The position numbers were made by a program, and so were the translations under genes. Below, piece by piece: positions 16,967-26,513 of a stretch of DNA of 64,000 nucleotides (positions are counted from its first letter, which is position 1; each line of letters opens with the position of its first letter). The notes beneath the pieces are model-generated. The model worked only from the letters and a program-made list of their open reading frames with translations. It did not search any database and had not been told where the DNA came from. This DNA is from an uncultured Nodularia sp. (lineage in GTDB: Bacteria > Cyanobacteriota > Cyanobacteriia > Cyanobacteriales > Nostocaceae), in assembly GCA_903911355.1 (NCBI GenBank), contig CAIWDD010000088.1, forward strand, positions 38,006 to 102,005, given 5' to 3'.

Positions 16967-18964
16967 TTAACTTCCCAGCATTTTATCTCGTAAATTTTTA
17001 ATGCGATCGCGCAATTTTGCCGCCTCTTCAAATTCCAATTTCTTGGCTGCTGCTTTCATCTGTTCTTCTAACTTCCCAATCAACTCTGGAATCTGTTCCA
17101 AGGGTAATTCATCTATATGTTCATCTACCACTTTTAAATCATTACCATTCAAACGTCGAGAAACTTCTAAAAATGATAAAATGGCATTACTTGACTTTTT
17201 AACAATGGATTGGGGTGTAATACCGTGCATCCGGTTATATGCAATTTGAATACCCCGCCTCCTGTCTGTTTCATCAATGGCTTTAACCATACTATCTGTG
17301 AGACGGTCAGCATATAAAATTGCCTGTCCCCGGACGTGACGCGCTGCTCTACCAATAGTTTGAATTAAGGAACGTTCAGCCCGTAAAAAGCCTTCTTTAT
17401 CAGCATCCATAATTGCAACTAAGGAAACCTCCGGTAAATCTAAACCTTCCCGTAGCAAGTTTACCCCCACCAAAACATCAAAATTACCCCCGCGTAAATC
17501 CTGTAAAATCTCTATGCGCTCAATAGAATTAATCTCTGAATGCAAATAGCGCACCCGGATACTTTGCTCCTGGAGATACTCGGTCAAATCCTCCGCCATT
17601 TTTTTAGTTAAGGTGGTAATTAAGACCCTTTCTTGGCGTTCTACCCTGTCTTTAATTTCCCCTAATAAATCATCAACTTGTCCTGCTGTGGGGCGTACAA
17701 AAATTTCCGGGTCAACTACCCCAGTCGGTCTAATTACTTGTTCAGCAATATGACCCTGAGATACTTCTAACTCCCAATTTCCTGGGGTGGCGGAAACAAA
17801 AATACATTGATTCACTTTTTGCCAAAATTCTTCTGCTTGTAACGGTCGGTTATCAGCAGCACTAGGAAGACGAAACCCATGGTCAATTAACACTTTTTTT
17901 CTGGCTTGGTCGCCGTTATACATACCGCGAATTTGTGGTACGGTAACGTGTGATTCATCTATGACTAATAACCAATCTTTGGGAAAATAATCGATTAAAC
18001 ATTCTGGGGGTTCTCCGGCTTGTCTTCCCGCTAAGTGACGAGAATAGTTCTCGACCCCGTTACAATAACCTACTTGTTGCAACATTTCCAGGTCGTAGCG
18101 TGTACGCTGGTCTATGCGTTGTGCTTCTAAGAGTTTCCCCCCCTGTTCTAATTGGGCTTTGTGCTGCTTTAACTCCGCCGCAATATCATCACAAGCCGCT
18201 TCTAGGCGTTCCTCGGGGGTGACAAAGTGACGCGCTGGGTAAATATTCACAGTTTCTAAACTGCGGATAATTTCACCGGTCACCGGGTCAATATATCTAA
18301 TAGCGTCGATTTCATCCCCAAAGAATTCTACCCGAATAATTCTGTCTTCATAGGCTGGGCCAATTTCTAAGACATCCCCCCGGACGCGAAAACGTCCCCG
18401 ACTCATTTCTACATCGTTACGACTATACTGTACTGATGCTAAATCGCGTAAAATTTGCCGCTGGTTTACTTCCATACCTATGCGCAAGGGAATGGCAGCT
18501 TTGAGATATTCTGCGGGAATACCTAAACCGTAGATACAGCTAATGGAAGCCACTACAATTACATCACGCCTTTCAAAGAGCGATCGCGTGGCGGAGTGGC
18601 GCAACATATCGATTTCATCATTAATCGAAGATGTTTTTTCAATATAGGTATCGGTAACGGGAATATAGGCCTCTGGTTGATAATAATCGTAATAGCTGAC
18701 AAAATACTCCACCGCGTTATCAGGAAAAAATTCCCGCAATTCGTTACACAGTTGTGCTGCCAGGGTTTTATTATGGGCTAGTAGTAAGGTGGGCTTACCC
18801 ACTTTTTCAATCACTGCGGCTATGGAAAACGTCTTACCTGTACCTGTAGCCCCTAGTAAAGTTTGGTAACGGTTACCAGCTGCAATACTGGCGCTCAGTT
18901 GGGCGATCGCTTGTGGTTGATCTCCTGTGGGAATAAATGGAGCTTGAAGACAAAATCCTGTCAT
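16967..18964 (-). CDS. uvrB: Excinuclease ABC subunit B
   Basis: The damage-verifying helicase-like subunit of nucleotide excision repair. The Walker A motif GATGTGKT is near residues 39-46. The beta-hairpin region reads [12 protein letters not shown] (about 92-103), helicase motifs include VIDESH and [18 protein letters not shown] is near 545, and the C-terminal UVR domain for UvrC contact reads [18 protein letters not shown] (about 643-660). At 665 residues it is full length. It is divergent from the GIRPIG-repeat gene, with 248 bp between their starts. No SOS box was recognised. Confidence 0.97.
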   Translation of the reverse strand: MTGFCLQAPFIPTGDQPQAIAQLSASIAAGNRYQTLLGATGTGKTFSIAAVIEKVGKPTLLLAHNKTLAAQLCNELREFFPDNAVEYFVSYYDYYQPEAYIPVTDTYIEKTSSINDEIDMLRHSATRSLFERRDVIVVASISCIYGLGIPAEYLKAAIPLRIGMEVNQRQILRDLASVQYSRNDVEMSRGRFRVRGDVLEIGPAYEDRIIRVEFFGDEIDAIRYIDPVTGEIIRSLETVNIYPARHFVTPEERLEAACDDIAAELKQHKAQLEQGGKLLEAQRIDQRTRYDLEMLQQVGYCNGVENYSRHLAGRQAGEPPECLIDYFPKDWLLVIDESHVTVPQIRGMYNGDQARKKVLIDHGFRLPSAADNRPLQAEEFWQKVNQCIFVSATPGNWELEVSQGHIAEQVIRPTGVVDPEIFVRPTAGQVDDLLGEIKDRVERQERVLITTLTKKMAEDLTEYLQEQSIRVRYLHSEINSIERIEILQDLRGGNFDVLVGVNLLREGLDLPEVSLVAIMDADKEGFLRAERSLIQTIGRAARHVRGQAILYADRLTDSMVKAIDETDRRRGIQIAYNRMHGITPQSIVKKSSNAILSFLEVSRRLNGNDLKVVDEHIDELPLEQIPELIGKLEEQMKAAAKKLEFEEAAKLRDRIKNLRDKMLGS

Positions 18965-19212
18965 AAAATACCATATCTGATGTTAACCGCACTCTTTATC
19001 CCCTGCTAAAATCAGGACATAAAAGTAATAAATGGCAATACTATTTTACAAAAATTTACAATTTAATGACAATTTAAATTTACTTATGTATCACTTTAAA
19101 AGATACTAATATCATTACTAGGTTATTTCAGGTTACACTCTTGATGAGTAGGGAAAAATCATTTTTCCTTAATTATTGTAAAATCCAGTTAATAAACTAG
19201 AGGTATCCGTTT

Positions 19213-19680
19213 ATGAGTATTAGTAGCACTGGGGGAGAAACCGATGCTCAACAACAGGATACCAAGCTTAAGGGAGAAAAGACAGTGGCAGTTGAAAATA
19301 AACAGGATAATAATTTGAATACGGATAACGTCGAAAAAGGCTCCGATGTACCAGCACACAAAGACGAAGGTAAATTAGCTATTGCGGGAGTCCGTCCCAT
19401 AGGAAGCAGTGAGCTACAAATTGCTGGGACAGTTAAAATTTCTGGAATCCGTCCTATTGGCATCAGTACATTGGCTATAGCTGATACAGTGAATATTATG
19501 GGTATTCGTCCCATCGCTGCTCAGACATTTCAAGTTGTTGACACCATCAACCTGTCTGGTATTCGTCCCATTGGTGCGAGTACATTAGTAATTGCCAATA
19601 ATTACACTTCTTTTGGTAATCGTCCAACAGCATCAAATCTGATTGATGACGCCCCTGTGCTCATGGGTTTTCTAGATTAG
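19213..19680 (+). CDS. Protein with five 19-residue GIRPIG repeats, unknown function
   Basis: A 155-residue protein with two parts. Residues 1-55 are polar and Gln/Asn/Asp-rich, probably disordered. Residues 59-140 hold five repeats whose GxRPxx motif recurs at exactly 19-residue spacing (59, 78, 97, 116, 135): GVRPIG, GIRPIG, GIRPIA, GIRPIG, GNRPTA. Between them lie alternating hydrophobic strands such as STLAIADTVNIM. This suggests a short beta-solenoid or stacked strand protein. There is no signal peptide or membrane helix. The gene has its own strong terminator (19712-19732). I do not recognise a family and assign no function. Confidence 0.8.
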   Translation: MSISSTGGETDAQQQDTKLKGEKTVAVENKQDNNLNTDNVEKGSDVPAHKDEGKLAIAGVRPIGSSELQIAGTVKISGIRPIGISTLAIADTVNIMGIRPIAAQTFQVVDTINLSGIRPIGASTLVIANNYTSFGNRPTASNLIDDAPVLMGFLD

Positions 19681-19711
19681 TTCTCAAACTAATTGCAATT
19701 AACACCATTTT

Positions 19712-19732
19712 CCGGTTATTTGAAATAACCGG
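19712..19732 (+). terminator. Terminator of the GIRPIG-repeat gene
   Basis: CCGGTTATT (19712-19720) pairs with AATAACCGG (19724-19732), followed by T7, G and another T-run. The remaining bases up to 20018 show no further gene. Confidence 0.93.
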
Positions 19733-20018
19733 TTTTTTTGTTTTTTTTATCTAGAAGAATCTTAGGGTATAAACTTACTTTTTTCCTCAATCTTTTTATA
19801 CATATATCTAATATAACCTATGGCAGAAGATGGTAGCCCAAACCTGCAACTAGATTATAAAGATAATTAAAAATACTTGGCAGTGTCATGGCGAATCCCA
19901 ATGATTTTTAGTTGATTTTTTTAGTGTAATTTCAGTGGAATTTAAATAGAACTACCAGGGAGTTAATTAATCACTAATCACGGCTGCTTTGTCAATATTT
20001 GACTATTAGAGGTAAACA

Positions 20019-20456
20019 ATGAATCTGCTGGAGCAGGGTCGCAAAATTGCGATCGCTTTCATATTAGTTTTAGTGTTAACAATAACTACCGCTTGCGGTG
20101 GCCCTACAGTCACAGAAACAGACCGCAGTGTTACCCCACCTATTGGTAGTAACCAAACTTATGCACAGTTAGAAAGAGGTAATACCCCAACTGGACAAAG
20201 TTTTGGTGACTGGGTTGTACAAACATCTCAGGGATTAATTCAGGATGCTTATGTACGGGATAACAATAAGCTAGGTGTGGTTATTTCTCCTCAGGTCAGG
20301 CCTAATGAGGTGAGACCTCTAGCAAAATCTTTAGTTCAAGGTTTTCAGAAAAACTTCCCAGAGGAAAACTTAACTGTTTTGGTGTATGGCCCAGATAAGC
20401 GCTTAATTTTGACCACTCAGTATAACAGGGCGACCAATCAAATTCAGTATAGCTAA
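20019..20456 (+). CDS. Predicted lipoprotein, conserved in cyanobacteria
   Basis: A 145-residue protein with a lipoprotein signal peptide: positively charged start, hydrophobic core AIAFILVLVLTI and lipobox TTAC, with Cys near residue 26. The mature part contains VTPPIGSNQTYAQLERGNTPTGQSFGDWV and ends in NRATNQIQYS; it looks like a small soluble domain facing the periplasm. No enzyme motif was seen. Its stop lies 27 bp before the next gene on the same strand, so they probably form an operon. Confidence 0.82.
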   Translation: MNLLEQGRKIAIAFILVLVLTITTACGGPTVTETDRSVTPPIGSNQTYAQLERGNTPTGQSFGDWVVQTSQGLIQDAYVRDNNKLGVVISPQVRPNEVRPLAKSLVQGFQKNFPEENLTVLVYGPDKRLILTTQYNRATNQIQYS

Positions 20457-20483
20457 TGGAATCAGGAATAAGGAGTAAGTAAC

Positions 20484-20987
20484 GTGACAAGTAGCGAAGA
20501 GTACAGAAGACAAATTATCAAAGATTTGTCTCAAGGAAATGTAGAATCTCTTGATGATGTTTCCTATGATAACTTTGATGATTTTGCCCAGCGGACTACA
20601 CCTAACCAACGTCGTCAGCTGTTTGGTAAGTCTATCAATACCCAAACAATCCCTTCTAGCCAAATGGAGCCAGAATTACAAAAGGCGATCGCCCAAATCA
20701 AACCCAATGAGCGGGATGATGTCGCTAGGGAGTTTTTTAAAGAATTTAAATCCAGAGGTTTAGACGACAAACAGTTAGAACAACAGTTAAATCTTTCCAC
20801 TCGTAACCCTAACCGCATGACTGCTGATGATGTGAGTAAAATTGCATCCTTCGCCTATCACAACCACCCTGATATTTTCCGCGACGTGTTAGCCGAACAA
20901 CCCGCTATTATGAAGTTTCTGAGTAATCCCATTGTCGCCGGACTAATTGGTATTGCTGCGGCTAAGTGGTTGGGTGGTCGCAAATAA
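20484..20987 (+). CDS. Conserved hypothetical protein with C-terminal membrane segment
   Basis: A 167-residue protein starting at GTG (20484), with GGAGTAAG about 10 bp upstream. The bulk is charged and helical (TSSEEYRRQIIKDLSQGN, AREFFKEFKSRGLDDKQLEQQLNL). The end NPIVAGLIGIAAAKWLGGRK is a hydrophobic helix with a basic tail, suggesting a tail-anchored or membrane-associated protein. Probably co-transcribed with the lipoprotein gene upstream. I do not recognise its function. Confidence 0.75.
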   Translation: MTSSEEYRRQIIKDLSQGNVESLDDVSYDNFDDFAQRTTPNQRRQLFGKSINTQTIPSSQMEPELQKAIAQIKPNERDDVAREFFKEFKSRGLDDKQLEQQLNLSTRNPNRMTADDVSKIASFAYHNHPDIFRDVLAEQPAIMKFLSNPIVAGLIGIAAAKWLGGRK

Positions 20988-20991
20988 TAAA

Positions 20992-21016
20992 ATCTCCCAA
21001 ATTCAATTCGGGAGAT
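20992..21016. terminator. Hairpin between converging genes
   Basis: ATCTCCC (20992-20998) pairs with GGGAGAT (21010-21016). The loop can extend the stem through AATT/AATT. No long T-run, so it is moderate evidence for termination. Confidence 0.55.
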
Positions 21017-21036
21017 GTAATTCACATCACGTAAAG

Positions 21037-21744
21037 TTAAACCTTTGCCAATTGTGGCTCAGGACGCTTACTGTTACGAATAGATGACACGGCTTCGGCG
21101 TAATCACTGGCTTTAAATACAGCTGAACCAGCCACAATAGCATTGGCTCCCGCTTCTAAAACTTGCCAAGTATTATTAGCCTTCAGTCCCCCATCTACTT
21201 CAATCCAGGGGTCAAGACCACGTTCATCACAAATTTGGCGCAATTTGCGAATTTTAGGTAATACAGTGGGGATAAAGCTTTGACCACCAAAGCCGGGGTT
21301 AACGCTCATGATTAGTATCAAATCACACAGGTCTAGAACGTTGTCAATTAGCTCTAGAGGAGTCCCCGGGTTCAGCACAACTCCTGCTTGCTTCCCTAGT
21401 TCTCTGATTTGTCCCAAAGTCCGGTGCAGGTGGGGCGAAGCATTATGCTCACAATGTACAGAAATAATATCAGCCCCTGCTTTGGCAAAATCTTCTACAT
21501 ATTTCTCTGGTTCCACAATCATCAAGTGGACATCCAGTGGTTTGGTTGTTACCGGGCGGATCGCCTCCACAACCAGAGGACCTATGGTAATGTTAGGTAC
21601 AAAGCGACCGTCCATGACATCAACATGAATCCAATCGGCGCCAGCAGCATCTACAGCCCTAATTTCGTCGCCCAGACGACTAAAATCGGCTGATAAGATG
21701 GATGGAGATATCACAATGGGCTTTTGAGATGGTTTTTGGGTCAT
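21037..21744 (-). CDS. rpe: Ribulose-phosphate 3-epimerase
   Basis: Interconverts ribulose 5-phosphate and xylulose 5-phosphate in the Calvin cycle and the pentose phosphate pathway. It is a TIM barrel with [17 protein letters not shown] at the start, the metal-binding [19 protein letters not shown] segment, [23 protein letters not shown] and the phosphate-binding VDGGL and VAGSAVF ends. I set the start at ATG 21744 (MTQKPSQKP), giving 235 residues as usual. The frame is open up to 21789, but the extra 15 residues are not family-like. It converges with the operon to its left. Confidence 0.96.
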   Translation of the reverse strand: MTQKPSQKPIVISPSILSADFSRLGDEIRAVDAAGADWIHVDVMDGRFVPNITIGPLVVEAIRPVTTKPLDVHLMIVEPEKYVEDFAKAGADIISVHCEHNASPHLHRTLGQIRELGKQAGVVLNPGTPLELIDNVLDLCDLILIMSVNPGFGGQSFIPTVLPKIRKLRQICDERGLDPWIEVDGGLKANNTWQVLEAGANAIVAGSAVFKASDYAEAVSSIRNSKRPEPQLAKV

Positions 21745-21937
21745 GGTTCGTGGGTTTGAAAGCGTTCTCTTCTGTAAGCATTTTAACAAAATTTGACCAA
21801 ACGCTTATAGATTAATTTCGTTCCATGCTGTGAATTCTGGACTATAAAATATATATTACCAACCACGAAACAGGGACGCTAAAGAAATTTTCTTCAGGAA
21901 CAATCAATAGTCACAAAGAATTAATCAGCATTAAACA

Positions 21938-23548
21938 ATGGGCAGAAAACTACGGTGGATGATTTGGGGACTGAGTGCTTCTTTTGTAACTGCGCCTGTA
22001 CTGGCTTCAGCTTTACAAAGCACTTTAGGCTCTCATGGCATTAATGCCCTGAAATTACATCAACCTCCTTATAATCTACTTGGGCGCAAAATTGCTATTG
22101 GTCAGGTTGAAATTGGACGTCCTGGTATGTTTGGCTGGGATAAAGCCGTGTCTGAAAATTCTGCCGTATCATTAGCAGGAGTATTTTTACGCGATTCCCC
22201 GGCGAAGTCTAACACTGGTGTTGACTCCCACGCCTACAATGTTGCTGGGGTAATGGTTAGTCAAGACAAAGCTCTACCAGGAGTAGCGCCACAGGCGCAA
22301 TTATATTCCTCTGGTGTGGGTTCCACTAGAAATATGGGACAGCCGGAACAGTGCTTAACAGCACAGCACATCGCCCAGCAAAATGGCCAGGATGTCCGGG
22401 CTATTAATTTTAGTTTTGGTGAACCTCTAGCCCGTGATCCCCGTCCTGATGCTGTTTTAGATGGTAACGCTTTACTAACTTTATGTCTTGACTGGTCTAG
22501 TCGTGTTCATAATGTTTTGTATGCCATCGCCGGTAATCAAGGCAGAGGAGGAATTTCTATTCCTACAGATAACTTTAATGGGATTAACGTTGCCTTTTCA
22601 TCTGCCAGGGGGGGTATTTTTAATAAGGTTGATGTTTCTAATCTGGTAGCTGGTAACCAGGGATCTAGCAATCGGTTAGCTGGTAAGGAGTTTAATATTG
22701 ATGGTCGTGGTTCTATCGGTTTGGTTGCGCCAGGAAGCAATATTCCCATCTTGAATCCAGATGGTAGGTTAAATAAGGTTACAGGTACAAGTTTTGCGGC
22801 TCCTCAGGTAACGGCTAGTGTAGCTTTGTTGCAGGAATTGGGTGACCGACAAATACGCGCAAAAAAATCTAATTGGACTATTGATGCTCGCCGTCATGAA
22901 GTGATGAAAGCTGTTTTGTTAAATTCAGCCGATAAAATTCAAGATCAGGGTAATGGCTTACATCTGGGTATGACTCGGACTCTGATTGATAAACAAAATC
23001 AAAATTGGCTGGATTCCGACGCTTATGATGATCCTCAAATTCCTTTAGATCCTCAAATGGGAACCGGCCATTTAAATACTTTTCGCGCTTATGAGCAATT
23101 TAGATCCGGTCAATGGCCACCATCAAGTACAGTACCTGCTATTGGTTGGGATTATGGCTCTGTAGATGGGGGAAATACTGTTGATTACCCACTGGGAAGA
23201 CCTTTAAAACAAGGCAGCTTTGTGAGTATTACTCTGAGTTGGAATCGCTTGGTGGAACTCAATGATACTAATAATAACAATAAATATGATGTGGGTGAAG
23301 GTTTCAGCGATCGCGGTTTGAATAATCTTGACCTCTATTTAATCCCAGGGGATGGTGCCAAAAATCTCAATGCTGGGGTTATTTGTGCCTCAGTCAGTGA
23401 AATTGACAGTGTAGAGCATATTTTTTGCCCAGTTCCCACTACTGGTAATTATAAAATCCGTGTCCACTTTCGTGAACGGTTCCATCAAGCCACTCAACCC
23501 TATGGTTTAGCTTGGTGGACTGTTCCCACATCTCACCCCCGGAAATAG
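21938..23548 (+). CDS. S8 (subtilisin-like) serine peptidase family protein, altered triad
   Basis: A 536-residue secreted protein with an N-terminal hydrophobic signal segment (about 8-26). The nucleophile motif is GTSFAAPQVTASVALLQE with Ser near 285, and the oxyanion region is AIAGNQG. The catalytic His block is SHAYNVAGVM (His98) rather than the usual HGTHVAG. At the Asp position (normally VAVIDTG) the protein reads IAIGQVEIG, with Glu58. The C-terminal part (about 400-530) resembles a beta-sandwich P/CARDB-like domain. It is probably periplasmic or extracellular. The changed triad means activity is uncertain; the gene has no obvious operon partner. Confidence 0.8.
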   Translation: MGRKLRWMIWGLSASFVTAPVLASALQSTLGSHGINALKLHQPPYNLLGRKIAIGQVEIGRPGMFGWDKAVSENSAVSLAGVFLRDSPAKSNTGVDSHAYNVAGVMVSQDKALPGVAPQAQLYSSGVGSTRNMGQPEQCLTAQHIAQQNGQDVRAINFSFGEPLARDPRPDAVLDGNALLTLCLDWSSRVHNVLYAIAGNQGRGGISIPTDNFNGINVAFSSARGGIFNKVDVSNLVAGNQGSSNRLAGKEFNIDGRGSIGLVAPGSNIPILNPDGRLNKVTGTSFAAPQVTASVALLQELGDRQIRAKKSNWTIDARRHEVMKAVLLNSADKIQDQGNGLHLGMTRTLIDKQNQNWLDSDAYDDPQIPLDPQMGTGHLNTFRAYEQFRSGQWPPSSTVPAIGWDYGSVDGGNTVDYPLGRPLKQGSFVSITLSWNRLVELNDTNNNNKYDVGEGFSDRGLNNLDLYLIPGDGAKNLNAGVICASVSEIDSVEHIFCPVPTTGNYKIRVHFRERFHQATQPYGLAWWTVPTSHPRK

Positions 23549-23598
23549 TCAACCCAGTAATTTTAGTAATTTTATGCGATCAGGGCGATCGCGAGTAA

Positions 23599-23732
23599 GA
23601 TCCCCGACTTCTTAAATAATTGGGATAATCTCATATAACTTGTCCAGAAGTCGGGGATCTGTGTGACTCAATAAGCCCCCCGACTTCTTACATAATTGGG
23701 ATAATCTTGTATAACTTTTCCAGAAGTCGGGG
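23599..23732. repeat. Two tandem palindromic units (CCCCGACTTCT...AGAAGTCGGGG)
   Basis: Unit 1 arms are GATCCCCGACTTCT (23599-23612) and AGAAGTCGGGGATC (23646-23659). Unit 2 arms are at about 23678-23688 and 23722-23732. The loops are nearly identical (AATTGGGATAATC, TATAACTT), and both units are followed by CTGTGTGACTC, so this is a direct duplication. A related single hairpin lies at 40514-40538. Confidence 0.9.
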
Positions 23733-23774
23733 AGCTGTGTGACTCGAAGATTATGTATTTGATTATCTTAATAA

Positions 23775-24306
23775 TTAGGCAGATCCCTAGCTTGGAACGA
23801 AATTAATCAACTCACTAAACTAGAATAGAATAATCCTTGACATTCTAGATAAACAAGAACCTCTGGTTATGCAGCCAGTTTGGAAAACCCAAGGTAAAAG
23901 TCCTAAACTTGCTGAAAACTGTTTGGATGTTTTTGTTTGGAGCAATTTAGCTTTTGCTCAATTATTTTTAAATGTTGCTCGACGAGAACTTACTGCTTGT
24001 AGAACAATAACTCGTCAAGTCAGAACTGTAGTTTGGCTATTCAAAATGCTTTATGATTTTAGTCTAACTGGACAAATAAATCATAGAATAGTTATTGACG
24101 AATTATCCTATGACACCAAGAATGATAAAGCATTCTCTGTCAATGGAAGGGTAACTTATCCATATATGAAAGGAGATTTCTTAACGCAGCCAAGGATTAC
24201 CAAGGGGCAGATAAAAGAGATTATCCGTGGCGGAGGTCAAAATCTGTTAAGTCCTGAAAGAAGATTCGACGCAATTATTTTTAATTCTCCTGATATTTTC
24301 GATTAA
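23775..24306 (+). pseudogene. Putative type II restriction endonuclease, truncated and frameshifted
   Basis: The open frame from ATG 23869 (145 codons) begins in mid-protein. Coding-like sequence continues upstream in frame (LDILDKQEPLV) to a stop at about 23819, and before it another frame reads RSLAWNEINQLTKLE up to 23828. A frameshift and the loss of the N-terminus are therefore likely. The gene ends 2 bp before a cytosine-5 methyltransferase, the normal place for the cognate endonuclease. C-terminal text includes GDFLTQPRITKGQIKEIIRG and RRFDAIIFNSPD. I do not recognise catalytic residues with certainty; an AvaII/HgiBI-type enzyme is my best guess by memory of the partner. Confidence 0.55.
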
Positions 24307-24308
24307 GT

Positions 24309-25223
24309 ATGAAAGCAATTGACTTATTTTCTGGGTGTGGTGGTCTTTCATTAGGATTTCAAAATGCTGGCTTTGAAATTGTAGCAGCTTTTGATAAATG
24401 GAAGGAGGCTTGCACTGTTTATTCGGCTAATTTTAATCACCCTATTTTTGAGATTGATTTGTCAAATATTGAGAATATAAGTCAATTCAAGGAATGGAAT
24501 CCTGACATAATCATAGGTGGTCCTCCATGCCAAGACTTTTCAAGTGCTGGTAAGAGAGATGAAACTCTTGGTCGTGCTGATTTAACTGTTTCATATGCAA
24601 AGATTATTTCTAGGGTAAAACCAGAATGGTTTGTGATGGAAAACGTGGAAAGAATACAAAGAAGCAGGGTATTACAAGAAGCTGTGTCAGCACTTAAAGA
24701 GAGCGGATATGGACTAAGTTCTACTGTTCTGGATGCATGTTTCTGTGGAGTTCCGCAAATCAGAAAAAGGTTTATTCTTGTTGGTCATCTTTATTCAGAA
24801 GATGGCTTTTTTAATGATATTCTTGCCAAGAATCAATCAACTTCACCTATGACAATACATGAATATATGGGTGAAAAATTAGATTTTGAGTTTTACTATC
24901 GACATCCGAGGAGCTATGCAAGAAGAGCTATCTTTAGCATATATGAACCAAGTCCCACAATTAGGGGAGTTAATCGGCCTGTTCCTAAAAATTATAGAAG
25001 GCATGAAGGTGATCTTTGTGATCCAAATGAAGTTCGTCCTTTGACCACGTTGGAAAGGAGCTACATACAAACTTTTCCAGAAAACTTCAAGTGGTTTGGA
25101 ACAAAAACTTGTATGGAGCAAATGATTGGTAATGCAGTTCCAGTGAAACTTAGTGAATATATTGCTAATTGCCTCCTTGAATATATTGGCAGTAGTCCTT
25201 ACTCAATCGACGACACCAATTAA
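24309..25223 (+). CDS. DNA (cytosine-5-)-methyltransferase
   Basis: A 304-residue C5-methyltransferase with the canonical motif order: I (DLFSGCGGLSLGFQNAGF), IV with catalytic Cys74 (GGPPCQDFSSAG), VI (MENVERI), VIII (QIRKRFILVG), a short target-recognition region containing SPTIRGVNRPVPKNYRRH, IX (RPLTTLERSYIQTFPE) and X (MIGNAVPVKLSEYIA). It should methylate cytosine in a short palindrome, perhaps GGWCC judging by remembered resemblance to AvaII/HgiBI methylases. Codons after about 25193 (SSPYSIDDTN) are antisense to a transposase scrap, so the natural C-terminus was replaced. It is probably still active, since motif X is complete. Confidence 0.93.
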   Translation: MKAIDLFSGCGGLSLGFQNAGFEIVAAFDKWKEACTVYSANFNHPIFEIDLSNIENISQFKEWNPDIIIGGPPCQDFSSAGKRDETLGRADLTVSYAKIISRVKPEWFVMENVERIQRSRVLQEAVSALKESGYGLSSTVLDACFCGVPQIRKRFILVGHLYSEDGFFNDILAKNQSTSPMTIHEYMGEKLDFEFYYRHPRSYARRAIFSIYEPSPTIRGVNRPVPKNYRRHEGDLCDPNEVRPLTTLERSYIQTFPENFKWFGTKTCMEQMIGNAVPVKLSEYIANCLLEYIGSSPYSIDDTN

Positions 25224-25395
25224 ACCAACCAAAACTACGCTCAACAACCCAACGGTTTGGCAAGAGAACAAAGCCTTTACTATTAACCGGACGACGTACA
25301 ACCTGCAAAACCCAGTGATAAGTATCCATGACCCATCTCATAAAGCCTTCACCCTGATAGCCAGCATCAACGCAAATGAGCACCAACCGATTCAA
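25194..25395 (-). pseudogene. IS5-family transposase fragment (C-terminal DDE part)
   Basis: Minus-strand reading gives ICVDAGYQGEGFMRW, then VLQVVRRPVNSKGFVLLP, then NRWVVERSFGWFNWCRRLSKDY. This is the end of an IS5-type (transposase_11) DDE enzyme, including the last catalytic region (VVERSFGW). The homology stops abruptly at CRRLSKDY where the methyltransferase gene begins, and on the other side near 25410 where a restriction gene fragment begins. Neither terminal repeats nor the N-terminal half remain. Confidence 0.8.
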
Positions 25396-26137
25396 GCGAT
25401 CGCTAATAAGGTTACAAGAATTAGTCTTTGATTTAGCTAGAGATTTAAGTGTAACTTACGCCAAGTCAGATAAGTGTGAAGCTCCTCCCCATATACTATT
25501 TCCCCAATTACGGAGAATTTGCGATCGCTACATATCGGAAAAAGTAGTACTGGTTCCCCCAGCAGATAAATTAGATGTTTTTGTTTCTCCTTACTATGGT
25601 TGGGTAATAGAGAAATTAACAGAAGCTATTCATCCCGACACCGGCGCAGGGGAATCCCCGGAGGTTCCAATTTATGAAGCACATCGGGGGAATGGTTCAA
25701 CAGATGATGTTAACTTCTGGACAAGTAAACCAGTGCGAGAGGTAATTAACTCTCATATTAACTATGTTGTTGCAGATACTTGGCAATGGGAACAAACAGC
25801 AGCATATATTATCGATACCCATCCCGGTGTAGGGGCTTTTGTCAAAAACGCCGGCTTAGGTTTTGCAATTCCCTATTTTGATAATGGAGAAGACCACGAT
25901 TATATTCCCGACTTTATCATCAGGTTTAAAACACCAAGATTGAGTTATTTTATTCTGGAAACAAAAGGATGGGACCCACTGCGAGATGTTAAGAAAGCAG
26001 CAGCCATGAGATGGTGTGATGCTATTAATGCCGATGGCAAATATGGTTATTGGCAGTATGCTATGACTGGATTAAACAATGTAAAACAGTTGATTGACGA
26101 AGCAATAATCAGTCAGACTACAGCCCAGGGTCGCTAG
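25376..26137 (+). pseudogene. C-terminal fragment of a type III-like restriction endonuclease subunit
   Basis: The frame is open for 253 codons, but real homology starts at about 25412 (LVFDLARDL). It lacks the helicase domains that precede this part. The nuclease region is visible: DYIPDFIIRF followed by YFILETKGWD, i.e. the PD...ExK site of a PD-(D/E)XK nuclease. The text before it (TWQWEQTAAYIID, FVKNAGLGFAIPY) is typical of Res subunits of type III and related enzymes. The 5' part was removed at the junction with the transposase scrap. With the helicase gone it cannot act as a normal translocating enzyme. Confidence 0.75.
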
Positions 26138-26237
26138 CTAAAGGCGATCGCCACTCAAACCCGCGGGTGACTCACCACCGGGTGTAAGTCACAAAGCTTT
26201 CCTGTTTTCATGTTGATGAGCAAATTTGTCTTAGTTT

Positions 26238-26354
26238 CTAGATACAGCAGTTTTTGCTGTAAATCAAGTACACACCTTAATATCATAAATCTTGTGGGGT
26301 GGGCATCTTGCCCGCCCTACTGTACCTCACTTATATGAAATCTGCTGTATCTAG
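26238..26354. mobile_element. 117-bp palindromic element with CTAGATACAGCAG termini
   Basis: The perfect 13-bp terminal inverted repeat is CTAGATACAGCAG (26238-26250) with CTGCTGTATCTAG (26342-26354). The interior holds a second inverted motif (GGTGGGCATCTTGCCCGCC). No coding capacity. A partial match (GAAATCTGCTGTATAC) is present near 6304-6319. Confidence 0.75.
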
Positions 26355-26513
26355 TGCTCTACGGGGTGGGTAGACTCAGTTATACCCCTACCACACTTCT
26401 AATTGACAGGGGTGTGGGTGATTAGGTTAACAAAGTTTTATCAAGAAAATGTTGCATTTTATCCCACAAGGGTTACTATTGATATAGTGCAAGGAGTGGT
26501 ACCAATTCGCTCA

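Noticed and set aside
21308..21693. Two plus-strand ORFs
   Set aside because: Antisense of rpe, no family features.
25153..25431. 92-codon plus-strand ORF
   Set aside because: Antisense to the IS5 transposase fragment and overlapping the methyltransferase end; no protein-like features.
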